Shown in pieces: positions 32,724 to 41,740 of a stretch of DNA of 44,774 nucleotides; the first letter of the stretch is position 1, and each line of letters starts with the position of its first letter. Under the pieces are notes generated by a model. That model saw only the letters and a list, made by a program, of their open reading frames with translations, was not told the origin of the DNA and did not search any database. This stretch comes from a virus. The stretch covers positions 1 to 44,774 of the IMG/VR virus record IMGVR_UViG_3300017991_001409; one strand, written 5' to 3'. The position numbers and the translations under genes are program-made.

Positions 32724-33238
32724 TAGTCCACATGCTCCCAACGGTCGTAACTAAACGTTGCATTGAAGTAGATTGATGTATCATCCTCATAATTCAGAGG
32801 CACATCATCCACATTCTGCACGTACATACCAATTGCCTTGATGGTCATCCAGACTTCACCCTGCATACTCAAACACCGCAAGTATACATCAGTCTTGATA
32901 GACACATCCGGACCTCCGATACCTGTCCTCGCACTGGTGATCGCTTCCGACCACCCATGAAGTGCATCGAACACCTTCCTGTCCGTACCCTCAACGAACG
33001 TCATTGCCCACGTGTGTGGCATCGTCAGCTTTCCAGGAAACTTGATCCCAGGTGTGCCCTTGAATGGAATCAAAATCTCCCCATGACTACGGCCCGGAAT
33101 GACCGTAGTCTGACAGCGAAGATCCATCACATCTGAATCCCCTCCACCAATCGGATTGGTGAAGAGCATTTCCCACAAGTATGTCTTTGCAGGATTGGTC
33201 AGATTGTTTTTCAGAACATCAGCACTCATATCAGCCAT
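32723..33238 (-). CDS. Tail tube protein, gp19-like
   Basis: The 171-aa product matches the T4 gp19 family in size and pattern: MADMSADVLKNNLTNPAKTY at the start (the family's helix), then beta strands including GKLTMPHTWAMTFVEGTDRK, VFDALHGWSEAI, and AIGMYVQNVDDVPLNYEDDT near the end. It forms the inner tube of the contractile tail. AAGGAG precedes the ATG by 7 bases. Confidence 0.9.
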   Translation of the reverse strand: MADMSADVLKNNLTNPAKTYLWEMLFTNPIGGGDSDVMDLRCQTTVIPGRSHGEILIPFKGTPGIKFPGKLTMPHTWAMTFVEGTDRKVFDALHGWSEAITSARTGIGGPDVSIKTDVYLRCLSMQGEVWMTIKAIGMYVQNVDDVPLNYEDDTSIYFNATFSYDRWEHVD

Positions 33239-33269
33239 GATACTTCTCCTTCTCAGCTAGAATCCTATC

Positions 33270-34892
33270 TTAGAAAATCGCCCCACGATCAATCAGCTCC
33301 TCAAAGGTGGCACCAGTGGTCGTAACAACAGTCTGAAGACGGATAAACTCAGCCGCACGTACCGGCTTCACAAACACATCGACACGCAGTTCATTGTTGT
33401 CAATGACTGCCGATGTGTTGTTTGTGCTGTCACACAGCACGTGATACCCATCATCCCCAGCCTCCGTCTGGAATGCGCCCTGAGTAGACAGCTGCCCAAG
33501 ATACTCATCCAACAATGCCGTCGCTCGGAACCTAGTCGTTTCATTGTTTGGCTCAAACACAAAGCTTCTCAGTGAGATCGCCATAGCCTTCTCAATGATG
33601 ATCAACATTCTACGAACGTTGATGCTGCTCAATGCCGAGAACTTACTCTGGAGCGTCTTCTGCCCCCAAATCACCGTCCCTTCTCCTCGGAACATCTGGA
33701 TCGGATTGATTTGAGCCTGATACAACGTATCGCGCTCACCCTCCGTAAACACATATGACGGCGTAATCACGTCCAACTGTCCACGATTGAAACCAGCTGG
33801 CGCATACCACGTATACGCCACGAAGTCATTGTATGCCATCTGAGCCGCCGCATGCCCACTCGGTGGAACATAGATCAGCAGATCATTGTAAGGATCATGA
33901 ATCTGAACCCACGCCGCATACATGGCCGCATAATTACTGTTTGCATTCAACGTCGTATCGCGGAATGTCACCATGTCAGTCACAGACTGGACTGATGCCC
34001 ACGGAATATCCAGCAATGCAATACAGTCTGCACGTGCTTCCGCAATAGAGATCATCTTATTCTGAACCGCCACAGCCGTCTCACCACCATTGATCAGGAT
34101 ACGAACATCCACATCATCCGGATTCGCAAACTCATCCCATCCACTCGTCAGATCTGAAGAGCTGATAGAACTTCCATCCGCACCTTGAGCCAAAGCCAAA
34201 ACTGTAGCTTGCGCCTTCGGTAGAACTGTGTCAGCAATGGCTGTATTGTCCGCAACACGGATGTACTTGCTGATGCCGTTGATCCGATCCTCCAGATTCA
34301 ACTGCTTCCCAAAGCCATCCACCTTGGTCTTACGTGAAACCTTGAACAGCTCCACCTGCTCATCTTCCCCATCCTCGTTGGTGTAATACACCACGATCTC
34401 AAAGGTGTACTGGTCGGTGATCACCGTATCAGAACCCGTCTTGATGTTCTGGATCTTGATCTTGACCTTATTGTCCCACACACCAGGATCAGCCCCAACA
34501 ATCTGGAACAGAACATCATCATCCAACCCAGAAGCCACGCCAAACGTCGCACTCGCCTTTCCACTTGAAATGGCTGCATTCGCTTCCGATGATGTAGACG
34601 CCATGATATTCACACCACCATACAAGGCACCATTCGTCACACGCAAACAATACAACTTGTTACCTTGTGCCAAATATGCCAACGCAGCATAGTGCATGTA
34701 GTGTCCCGAACTAGGATTAGGCTCACCATAGTTCTCGATGAACTGCTGGGTATTCGTAATCAATAGGATCTCGTCCACGCTCCCCTTCGCTGAGTATCCC
34801 ACCAGCGCGGCTGACGAACTTGCAAGGGCAGGGACCACATCCGACAAATCCTTTTCTGTAGCGTAAACGCCTGGACTCAAATAGATCGACAT
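33270..34892 (-). CDS. Contractile tail sheath protein, gp18-like
   Basis: The 540-aa product begins MSIYLSPGVYATEKDLSDVV, the diagnostic sheath N terminus, followed by VGYSAKGSVDEILLITNTQQ, and ends with VQNKMISIAEARADCIALLD, RFRATALLDEYLGQL and RLQTVVTTTGA. The core and C-terminal part assemble into the contractile helix round the tube. Length is typical of sheath proteins (480-660). A GAGGAGG site precedes ATG. Confidence 0.97.
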   Translation of the reverse strand: MSIYLSPGVYATEKDLSDVVPALASSSAALVGYSAKGSVDEILLITNTQQFIENYGEPNPSSGHYMHYAALAYLAQGNKLYCLRVTNGALYGGVNIMASTSSEANAAISSGKASATFGVASGLDDDVLFQIVGADPGVWDNKVKIKIQNIKTGSDTVITDQYTFEIVVYYTNEDGEDEQVELFKVSRKTKVDGFGKQLNLEDRINGISKYIRVADNTAIADTVLPKAQATVLALAQGADGSSISSSDLTSGWDEFANPDDVDVRILINGGETAVAVQNKMISIAEARADCIALLDIPWASVQSVTDMVTFRDTTLNANSNYAAMYAAWVQIHDPYNDLLIYVPPSGHAAAQMAYNDFVAYTWYAPAGFNRGQLDVITPSYVFTEGERDTLYQAQINPIQMFRGEGTVIWGQKTLQSKFSALSSINVRRMLIIIEKAMAISLRSFVFEPNNETTRFRATALLDEYLGQLSTQGAFQTEAGDDGYHVLCDSTNNTSAVIDNNELRVDVFVKPVRAAEFIRLQTVVTTTGATFEELIDRGAIF

Positions 34893-34916
34893 CCTTATTC
34901 CTCCTCAATCTCTGTG

Positions 34917-35312
34917 CTACCTCAACTCTTTCTTGAGCTTCACACTAACAATGAACTGTTCCGTATAGTGCCTGCCACTCACCCCAATGTAGTCCCTGTA
35001 AAAGACCACCTTCGTCAGGCCCTTCTTATCCACTGACCATCGGCCAAACATCTTGTTCACACCGACATCCCCCAACCTCCTATCCATTTGCTGTGGTGTA
35101 ACTCTCCTCTTTCCCCTAAAGTTCTCTGGGTCCTTATGGTGAATCGTGAGCTTGCCCCAGCGTCCAATGCGTGATAACCAGCCGGGAACTGTCACGTCAA
35201 ACGTGCATGGAAGAATCTCCGGATCAGCCAACTCATCCTTGAGTTTCTTCACCTCTGTTGGTGAGAGGATTTCATACAGATGAATACCCGCAATCATCTC
35301 AAACAATTCCAT
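34917..35312 (-). CDS. Hypothetical virion/neck-region protein, 131 aa
   Basis: The ATG at 35312 overlaps the TGA of the preceding gene (TGATG). The 131-aa product starts MELFEMIAGIHLYEILSPTE, with a basic middle and the C-terminal half RWSVDKKGLTKVVFYRDY; no family recognised. It lies directly before the sheath in transcription order, where T4-like phages keep tail completion or head-completion factors, so neck or tail-terminator roles are possible but not shown. Confidence 0.55.
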   Translation of the reverse strand: MELFEMIAGIHLYEILSPTEVKKLKDELADPEILPCTFDVTVPGWLSRIGRWGKLTIHHKDPENFRGKRRVTPQQMDRRLGDVGVNKMFGRWSVDKKGLTKVVFYRDYIGVSGRHYTEQFIVSVKLKKELR

Positions 35313-36265
35313 CAAACACCCCACTTCTCGACAATACCATCCACTGTCGCATCCACCAACGTCTCCACAAAGTACAGCAATGTCTGATCATTCACAGAAT
35401 CATACACAGCACCCGTACTCGCAATCGTATACATCTCATCATTCGATGTAGACTCCACGATCTTCACCTGATCACCCACAGCAAAGTCCGTCGCCCAATC
35501 ATTTGCTACCGCAACCGTATTGGCAGTCAAGTCCACGCCCACAATTCCATACTGCTGCACACGATCCAATCGCAATGCTGCTTCCAACTCCGTGTCCTGC
35601 GATGAATCCTCTACCACAATTGAGCTGTAATCTGTTACAGAATCCTTATCGTACACCGTCAAGCGAACCTTGTTGATCACAATGTCTGACCCATCTCCCG
35701 CCTTCAATACCCATGCATCAATAGCCAAAGGCATGCGCCACACAAAGTACTTGCCAGTCGAATAGATCTGCTCGATATCTGACTCATCCACTGTCTCAGA
35801 AAAATGAAACTCTGGGTCCAGTGTATATGTGTCATTGTAGGTCACTTCAATCTTCGGATTATCGTGTTGCCACGTCGTATACTGCTCAATCGCCTGATAG
35901 ATCAGATCCAGGCTTTGACTCCAGAACCACACGCCGTATGCTAAGTCCAATGGACTCGCTGTGACGTTGATAATGTCATCGCCAGACTGCACATTGAATC
36001 CACGGCGCGAAACAACACTACGCTGACGAGCCCAACTGAAGGCCGTCCCCATTCTCCACACGTTCGCCGCTGGAACACTCAAATAATCCCTTGCCCGTTT
36101 CTCCGAAAACTCACGAAGCGCCAAACCCTTCGGACAGATGCACACAGACAAATTGATCCGATCTGCGTCCGCATCGGCCAAGCTGTTCCAACTGAACACA
36201 GACTTGAACCGATCAAACACCAATGATCGAACCGCAATGTCATATCCTTGAAGGAAACTAGCCAT
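35312..36265 (-). CDS. Hypothetical neck/tail-connector protein, 317 aa
   Basis: The 317-aa product is mixed alpha/beta; VCICPKGLALREFSEKRARD, YTTWQHDNPKIEVTYNDTY and GKYFVWRMPLAIDAW are conspicuous. A C-terminal beta part contains WATDFAVGDQVKIVESTS. No named family. The start overlaps the 80-aa gene by 8 bases and has only a weak ribosome site, so coupling is likely. Position between neck genes and the sheath fits tail connector or terminator, by inference. Confidence 0.55.
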   Translation of the reverse strand: MASFLQGYDIAVRSLVFDRFKSVFSWNSLADADADRINLSVCICPKGLALREFSEKRARDYLSVPAANVWRMGTAFSWARQRSVVSRRGFNVQSGDDIINVTASPLDLAYGVWFWSQSLDLIYQAIEQYTTWQHDNPKIEVTYNDTYTLDPEFHFSETVDESDIEQIYSTGKYFVWRMPLAIDAWVLKAGDGSDIVINKVRLTVYDKDSVTDYSSIVVEDSSQDTELEAALRLDRVQQYGIVGVDLTANTVAVANDWATDFAVGDQVKIVESTSNDEMYTIASTGAVYDSVNDQTLLYFVETLVDATVDGIVEKWGV

Positions 36266-36500
36266 GTGCCTGTCCCAAAATCTGCAAGAAGCAATTCATC
36301 ACCAACCGCTCAAACTTCACTTCCAAGTCAGTCATGTACTTCTTGAACCACTCCTCTGCGAAACCCTCTGGACCCACTGGGAGCCCACGTCCTCGATCTA
36401 CAACATAGTCATTGTGCATCTTGGTCGCAGCCAATGCCGCCCCGACCCACACATGATGTCGCCGCTCAATCGCATAGTCGAATACCACCTTGACTTTCAT
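36258..36500 (-). CDS. Small hypothetical protein, 80 aa
   Basis: The 80-aa product (MKVKVVFDYAIERRHHVWVG) starts at ATG 36500 after GAGAGGTG. It is short, alpha/beta with basic residues and W, and ends QILGQAHG. No family recognised. It overlaps the 66-aa gene on its 5' side by 35 bases and the 317-aa gene on its 3' side by 8 bases. Confidence 0.5.
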   Translation of the reverse strand: MKVKVVFDYAIERRHHVWVGAALAATKMHNDYVVDRGRGLPVGPEGFAEEWFKKYMTDLEVKFERLVMNCFLQILGQAHG

Positions 36501-36666
36501 TCACCTCTCCCAAATCATGAGTAGCTGTCACTTTCTCTTTGATCTCATCAAAGTTCTGCACATCCACATTCTTCATCTCATCATTCGGAGCCAGATGTGT
36601 AACTGCACCACCATGACGAACAGGGATCGATGTATCGCTTGCGTTTTTCAAACGTGATAATCTCAT
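36466..36666 (-). CDS. Small hypothetical protein, 66 aa
   Basis: ATG 36666 is in an ATGA overlap with the 158-aa gene. The product (MRLSRLKNASDTSIPVRHGG) is polar, without recognisable motif. Tight coupling supports it; its 35-base overlap with the next gene is longer than usual. Confidence 0.45.
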   Translation of the reverse strand: MRLSRLKNASDTSIPVRHGGAVTHLAPNDEMKNVDVQNFDEIKEKVTATHDLGEVNESQGGIRLCD

Positions 36667-37139
36667 AGCTTCTTCCTCCTAGGAGCCGCCGAATACGCCT
36701 TCAGCACCATCGCATCATGCATTCCACGCACCCCAATGTTCACAATCTCAAACTCCTCAGCTTCCGTAAAGTTCGCCGGAATGTACTGAGCATTCAACTT
36801 GAAGTAGCTATGCTGAACAATGTCCACATTCACCACCTCACCACTTTGATTCGTTGCCTGATGCCCAAACCACACCAGGATCGGCAAAGTCTCTTCCGTA
36901 AAAAGCCCAAACTTCTTCAACCGATAGTTGCTTGGATTCCATTCCACCCAGCAGTTCGCAGAGTACTGCGTATGCACATAGTCCTCCGGAGTAGAGAAGA
37001 TGTCCTTCTTCTCCGCAGTCGCATAGCTTGCGTCCGTTGGGACATACAACTGACAGGGAATCCCTACCGCCAACAACACACAATCCAAGTGCTGACGAAG
37101 AACATCCACTGTCCGCTGAGGTATCTGTCTACTAGGCAT
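36663..37139 (-). CDS. Hypothetical head/neck protein, 158 aa
   Basis: The 158-aa product starts MPSRQIPQRTVDVLRQHLDC; later WNPSNYRLKKFGLFTEETLP and HSYFKLNAQYIPANFTEAEE give alternating beta strands. The size and place between head and tail genes resemble head-tail joining proteins. It overlaps the gene before by 8 bases. No family named. Confidence 0.55.
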   Translation of the reverse strand: MPSRQIPQRTVDVLRQHLDCVLLAVGIPCQLYVPTDASYATAEKKDIFSTPEDYVHTQYSANCWVEWNPSNYRLKKFGLFTEETLPILVWFGHQATNQSGEVVNVDIVQHSYFKLNAQYIPANFTEAEEFEIVNIGVRGMHDAMVLKAYSAAPRRKKL

Positions 37140-37353
37140 TGTCCATCACCCTAATCTGAATCTTCGGCCCTTCTCCCTCACCTGTGATGAACTCATAGAT
37201 GAGACTCCCATCTTCACCATCTTCCTTTGAAGAGTACCAATATCCTTCCGGCAACGCGCGTGCCAGGGGATTCACGATGCGCTCTTCAATATCCTTTTCA
37301 TCCATTGCGGGCTTGCTGTCCGCTGCCTGCTCGAATAGGTTCTCAAACTCCAT
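37132..37353 (-). CDS. Small acidic hypothetical protein, 73 aa
   Basis: ATG 37353 overlaps the nucleotidyltransferase stop (TGATG) after a GGAG site. The 73-aa product (MEFENLFEQAADSKPAMDEK) is acidic; the segment RALPEGYWYSSKEDG is a beta hairpin-like part. No family recognised. Confidence 0.5.
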   Translation of the reverse strand: MEFENLFEQAADSKPAMDEKDIEERIVNPLARALPEGYWYSSKEDGEDGSLIYEFITGEGEGPKIQIRVMDNA

Positions 37354-38291
37354 CAGTCCACTCCCAGGATATCCTTAACAATGTCCACTTCGTCCCCCGT
37401 CACCTCACCATCATCAGCTGCCACATCCTCCAGGTCACCGATGACCTTCAAGTAACGATATCGATCCATGAACTTGAACAATGCATTTGCGTCGTCCCAC
37501 TCTTTGCTCAGCTCTGCATCCTTCATGGCTTGATCAGGAGTCACTCTGCTGGCGCGCTTTCGAACATCCACCATCTTCTTCCGCTCACCATACAACTTAT
37601 CAATATCCTCCTCGATCTCCTCCAACTTCGCCTTCAGCTTCGCCAGCAATTTCTCCTTCTGCTCCTCAGGAAGATGCTGAACAGCTTTCGAGATTGTCTC
37701 ATAGTCAATCACGTCACGCTTCAACTCTCCCATCAATAGGTCAGCGTCCCCAGCCAGATCCTGAAGTTCATCGAAAACATGTGAGAAATCATCATACGGA
37801 TCGTAGTCTGTCCCTACCACCTTCGGACCCTTCAACCACTCATCCCGCACCACATGATACACGCCATCAGACGCCATGTCCTGTGACTCATTCGTCTGCA
37901 AATAGACCTCGATAGGGTGCTCACCAACGAATGCGCCCAACTCTTCTCGGTTCGCCTCGAACCACTTCTTCACCTCAGCCCTTCCATCCTCATCGTTGAA
38001 CAGTTCCTCGTCCTCAGCCAGCACCACATGAACATCAATATCGGCCTCATCAGAGTACTGATTCGTGCAGATGGAACCCACGATATGGATAGTGGGCTCT
38101 CCATCCTCTTCCTTTGCCATGCCCACGATGTCCCTATCCGGGTATTTATCTAGAAAATCAAGAATCTGTTCCTTGACCTCTGGGCGCAGCACATAAGAAT
38201 CCTCACCCTTCGCCTCCCACACCTGAGGATCTAGGCCCTCTCGTGGGAAATCGATTGAGGATTCTACGATGTGAATGAAGTCACCGAACAT
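37353..38291 (-). CDS. Pol-beta-like nucleotidyltransferase domain protein
   Basis: The 312-aa product carries IHIVGSICTNQYSDEADIDV, the GS-x10-DxD motif (G72-S73, D84 and D86) of the Pol-beta nucleotidyltransferase superfamily. Enzymes of this fold transfer nucleotides to RNA, proteins or small molecules. The C-terminal half is a long charged helical coiled-coil region (KLLAKLKAKLEEIEEDIDKL). It lies within head/neck genes, so a virion-injected enzyme is possible. ATG 38291 was chosen over a preceding TTG. Confidence 0.65.
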   Translation of the reverse strand: MFGDFIHIVESSIDFPREGLDPQVWEAKGEDSYVLRPEVKEQILDFLDKYPDRDIVGMAKEEDGEPTIHIVGSICTNQYSDEADIDVHVVLAEDEELFNDEDGRAEVKKWFEANREELGAFVGEHPIEVYLQTNESQDMASDGVYHVVRDEWLKGPKVVGTDYDPYDDFSHVFDELQDLAGDADLLMGELKRDVIDYETISKAVQHLPEEQKEKLLAKLKAKLEEIEEDIDKLYGERKKMVDVRKRASRVTPDQAMKDAELSKEWDDANALFKFMDRYRYLKVIGDLEDVAADDGEVTGDEVDIVKDILGVD

Positions 38292-38295
38292 CAAC

Positions 38296-39060
38296 TCATT
38301 CCTTCCAGTTCCTTTGCCATCCGCTCCATCTCAGAGCATGCGTCTTTTCCTTCTCAGCCATCTTGGCCTTCAGCTCCGCTTTGCGAGTCTCCGCTGCATG
38401 ATCCTCTTCCTGCTCGTCCACACTCTCCTCGACCAAAGACAGGGCCTTTGGCACCACAATGTGGCGTAGATAAGCCTGACGAACGTCTCCAGGCTCATTC
38501 ATTGGATCAACAAGGTCCTCCAGCGTGCTCAGAGCATCGATCATAACGTCCTCATCCGGCCACTCATTCGGGATAGCACCCTTCTCTACGGCCTGACGAA
38601 TCGCATCCTGCTCACGGCGATCAATACCCTCAATCTCACCCACCAACTCCAGAATACCTTCCTGAATCTGCCCAATAGGCAGAACATCTCCAGAGTCGCA
38701 GTATAAGCATATACGCTCATTATTGCGAAATGTTCGGCAACACTCGTTACAAAGATGCAAAGGATGTGCAACATTTTCCTTGATATCCTTTGATTCCTTT
38801 GTCTGCTTCTTATCCGGCTTGGCAGGGGTCTGCTCCAGCTCCGAATCCTTGACCTCCTCCGGAACCTCCTCAGTCTTGCTCTTCGCCTTATTCAGATCAT
38901 CGTCACGGTAGTCCTCCATGTTGTAGTCTTCCGCATCGATATTAGGATCATCCTGCACATGCATCGTCTGAGGAGCCTCTTCCGTGTCTGTCATGGACTC
39001 CCGGATCTTTCTCATGTCCTCATACAGGCTCGTCATGTCGGTCTCAGTTGGATCAAACAT
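38296..39060 (-). CDS. Hypothetical acidic protein with zinc-ribbon motif, 254 aa
   Basis: ATG 39060 is in a TGATG overlap with the gene before. The N-terminal 90 residues are acidic and low-complexity (DDLNKAKSKTEEVPEEVKDS). A central zinc ribbon has CNECCRTF and, 11 residues on, CLYC (CxxC-x-CxxC arrangement). The C-terminal part is helical and charged (RKAELKAKMAEKEKTHALRW). No family recognised. Located among head genes. Confidence 0.5.
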   Translation of the reverse strand: MFDPTETDMTSLYEDMRKIRESMTDTEEAPQTMHVQDDPNIDAEDYNMEDYRDDDLNKAKSKTEEVPEEVKDSELEQTPAKPDKKQTKESKDIKENVAHPLHLCNECCRTFRNNERICLYCDSGDVLPIGQIQEGILELVGEIEGIDRREQDAIRQAVEKGAIPNEWPDEDVMIDALSTLEDLVDPMNEPGDVRQAYLRHIVVPKALSLVEESVDEQEEDHAAETRKAELKAKMAEKEKTHALRWSGWQRNWKE

Positions 39061-39506
39061 CACTTGTCCTCCTTCTCATCCTTTGTCAAGTCCAGCAAAG
39101 TGACCTTCTCTGCATCAATGTCTGTCCAGCCACCCTTGCCCTTGCCCTCCCAATCAATCAGTTCCTTGACCTTATCTGTAGTGAACATCCCACGTGTCCA
39201 TGATGCAACGCGCGTTCTGCGTCCGACCTTATACATCGGCTTCACGCAGATAGGCAAGGAGGCAAATCGACAATTCAACAACTTCTGCACAATCCCTGGA
39301 ACCGAAGGTCCCTTCAGGACACAATCCAGAATCGCCAACGCATGCTTGTCCTTAGGCAGCATTGAGATTCCCTTTTCCGATGTTAATCGGTTAAACAAAT
39401 CATCCACACCAGTCCCAGCATTGGATTCCGCATAGTCACCCAACACTCGCAACAGTCTCTTGTAGATGCTGACATCCTTAGCCTCTAGAATCTGTTCACG
39501 TGTCAT
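39060..39506 (-). CDS. Hypothetical protein, 148 aa
   Basis: The 148-aa product starts MTREQILEAKDVSIYKRLLR and overlaps the previous gene by 11 bases. It is helical, with a conserved-looking LPKDKHALAILDCVLKGPSV and a basic middle (YKVGRRTRVASWTRG), and ends acidic. No family recognised. Confidence 0.5.
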   Translation of the reverse strand: MTREQILEAKDVSIYKRLLRVLGDYAESNAGTGVDDLFNRLTSEKGISMLPKDKHALAILDCVLKGPSVPGIVQKLLNCRFASLPICVKPMYKVGRRTRVASWTRGMFTTDKVKELIDWEGKGKGGWTDIDAEKVTLLDLTKDEKEDK

Positions 39507-40755
39507 TCCGTTTCCTCCTCAGCTCATCCTCAACTTCATCATCCACATCTACATCAGTCGAATCGATGATAGCATGCTCCAGCAGCTGCAACAGCCCTGG
39601 TGTGAATCGTTCACCCTTTGGGTATACCACATTCCCAACGCGCTTTATTCCTCTGGCCAGCTCTTCCCACCGATCCAAAACATCTGTATCACCGACATAG
39701 ATTGTCTCCGACACATTGTACAGGGGATCTAGAGCAGCCTCAAAGACCATTTCAACTCCCTCATGAGAACTGTGCATCCGTGTCCCATACAGATAATCAT
39801 TCGCCTTGAACCCATCAAATGAATTCAATGGCTCACGCTCTGCCATAGCCTCAATGAGCATCTCCAGATAGCCACGATCATTGCCATACTTCTGCAACAA
39901 AGTACCCGCCAACTTCTGAAGATCCCGAACCTTCTTCTCCACAGAAACCAATGGAGCACCCGCTGTCAGGTATCGATCCACGCCAAACCGACTCTTCCAC
40001 AATAAAGCATCCCGCTCTACGAAATGGAACGGATCGCCCTCGAACAACCGTGTCAGGGACGGTTTCAAGTCCTCACGTAACTTCGTCATGTCCTCGTCCA
40101 TTGCCTCCTCAAGCGATTCATGGAACTGCGCCGCCAAACTCTGCTGACGTCCCTGACCACGCAAAATCCTTGACAAGTCCCTTGGAGATTTCAAATCAAT
40201 CACATCACCACGCTTATCTAAGTCACTCTCTGTGTTGGACTCATCCTCAATCACAACACGCGCTGTATTGTGCAACTTCGCCAATCCCTGAAGAGCAATA
40301 ACTTGATCTGAATTTGGAGTCCCCTCATAGTCCAAAGCCATTTCTCGTCTTGGATCAGAACTGATACGAATAGCCCCAGTATCCTTCAGCTCACCATAAT
40401 CACCCATGGTCAGTCCCGTCAAGTGCCCATCAGGCATCGGAACAAAGGTCCCGTCACTCAACAACCAAAACTTGATAAAAGGCTCCTCTTCTATGGTCGA
40501 GTTGACCCACAGATCCTTCTCTGATGTTGCCGCTTCATTGTCATCCAACAACTGCTGCTGCACATCTGGAAGATCATATGCGCCCTCTTCCATCTGGGCC
40601 TTCTTTTTCTTGCGCTTCCGAGCTGGCTTTACCACGCCCAATTGAGACGGAAGGTACGCCACGTTATCCTCCGTGGTTGTACCCTCAGAACCTGGAGCAG
40701 ACACCCCAGATCCAGCCTCTTCTTCTATGTGATTCAAAAGGTCATCGTAACCCAT
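39496..40755 (-). CDS. Hypothetical virion-region protein, 419 aa
   Basis: The 419-aa product begins with a disordered acidic/basic segment (residues 1-80, including KPARKRKKKKAQMEEGAYD), followed by an alpha/beta region with FIKFWLLSDGTFVPMPDGH and DVIDLKSPRDLSRIL and a late VDRYLTAGAPLVSVEKKVR segment. No known family. In this gene order a virion accessory or scaffold role would be a guess. Start follows AGAGGTG. Confidence 0.5.
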   Translation of the reverse strand: MGYDDLLNHIEEEAGSGVSAPGSEGTTTEDNVAYLPSQLGVVKPARKRKKKKAQMEEGAYDLPDVQQQLLDDNEAATSEKDLWVNSTIEEEPFIKFWLLSDGTFVPMPDGHLTGLTMGDYGELKDTGAIRISSDPRREMALDYEGTPNSDQVIALQGLAKLHNTARVVIEDESNTESDLDKRGDVIDLKSPRDLSRILRGQGRQQSLAAQFHESLEEAMDEDMTKLREDLKPSLTRLFEGDPFHFVERDALLWKSRFGVDRYLTAGAPLVSVEKKVRDLQKLAGTLLQKYGNDRGYLEMLIEAMAEREPLNSFDGFKANDYLYGTRMHSSHEGVEMVFEAALDPLYNVSETIYVGDTDVLDRWEELARGIKRVGNVVYPKGERFTPGLLQLLEHAIIDSTDVDVDDEVEDELRRKRNDT

Positions 40756-40764
40756 CAGTCACCT

Positions 40765-41739
40765 CTATGCTGTCCAGATCTTCCGCTTGTCCTTGTCCTC
40801 TTCGTCCTCATCCTTTTCTGGCTCTTCAGGCTCTTCGGTCTGATCTGGTAATTCCTCTTTCTCTGGCTCCTTTCGAGCCTTAGCCGGGCGCTCTTCTTCC
40901 TTCTGAGGCTCCTCCTCACGCTCCGGCTTCTCCGTTTCAGGTTCCACCTTACGTTCAGGCTCTTCTTCCTTCTGAGGCTCCTCCTCGCGTTCTGGCTCCC
41001 TTTCAGGCTCCTTCCTAGGCTCCGCTGCCCTTGGCTCTTCCTCAGCCTTAGCGGGCCGCACAGGCTTCCGTACAGGCTCTTCCTTAGCTGCCTTACGCTT
41101 CTTCAACTCCTCCCCAGCTCTCTTGAACTTCTCTGCCTCAGCTCCAGCTTCCTGCTCGACCTCACCAATCAGCTCAGGATAGAAATCGTTCAGCCACTTC
41201 GCCACCGTGTCCGCATAGAACGGCAGTGCCTTGAACAGATTCTGCAAGTGCTTACAATGAGCACCATATTGTTTTGGATTTCGAACATTGGGAGCCCGGT
41301 TCTCAGGGTCCCCATACTTCGCATCATACTTCGGACGACTCAACACATAATCGCCACCCCAGTACTTCTGAGCAGGACAACTACATTCCAACTGAATATC
41401 CGCACGCTTCAAGAACTCACGCGACAACTTGTTCAGGTTGACCTTCGTCCGATCCTTGTTCCACAGCCGTCTGTCCGCAGCCAGCTTCCGCAGCAAAGGC
41501 TCCACGCCCTTGAAATGCAACACGGCATCGTACCACACATCAGACTTAGTGCCACTGTGAATCTTCCACTTCCATGTTTCCTGGTCCACATTCTTCAGAC
41601 GGAGACCGCCCTTATCCTGGACAGCCTTCACCCGATCCGGAAACTGAGGGAACAACTTCCCAATCGACTTCTGCTTCCTACGAATCTGAGATGCAGTAGC
41701 CTCATCCATGTCAAATTGTTCAAACAAATCGTTGAACAC
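40765..41739 (-). CDS. SWIM-like zinc-motif protein with charged repetitive tail (GTG start)
   Basis: The start is GTG 41739 rather than the TTG at 41775: AAGGAG lies 6 bases before GTG and the upstream gene's TAA is 1 base away. The 324-aa product has C119-S-C121 and C162-K-H164 (CxC...CxH), the pattern of SWIM-type zinc sites but with a long 40-residue spacer. From about residue 210 it is a low-complexity E/K/P/R tail (e.g. EREPEREEEPQKEEEP). Such proteins are found in phage head regions; their role is unknown. The tail is encoded by partly repeated DNA. Confidence 0.6.
   Translation of the reverse strand: MFNDLFEQFDMDEATASQIRRKQKSIGKLFPQFPDRVKAVQDKGGLRLKNVDQETWKWKIHSGTKSDVWYDAVLHFKGVEPLLRKLAADRRLWNKDRTKVNLNKLSREFLKRADIQLECSCPAQKYWGGDYVLSRPKYDAKYGDPENRAPNVRNPKQYGAHCKHLQNLFKALPFYADTVAKWLNDFYPELIGEVEQEAGAEAEKFKRAGEELKKRKAAKEEPVRKPVRPAKAEEEPRAAEPRKEPEREPEREEEPQKEEEPERKVEPETEKPEREEEPQKEEERPAKARKEPEKEELPDQTEEPEEPEKDEDEEDKDKRKIWTA
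40891..40986 (-). repeat. Direct repeat encoding the E/P/K-rich tail
   Basis: A 27-base segment (starting CTCTTCTTCCTTCTGAGGCT) occurs at 40891-40917 and again at 40960-40986, 69 bases apart. It encodes the repeated EEEPQKEE of the zinc-motif protein. This may expand or contract by slippage. Confidence 0.7.
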
Positions 41740-41740
41740 G

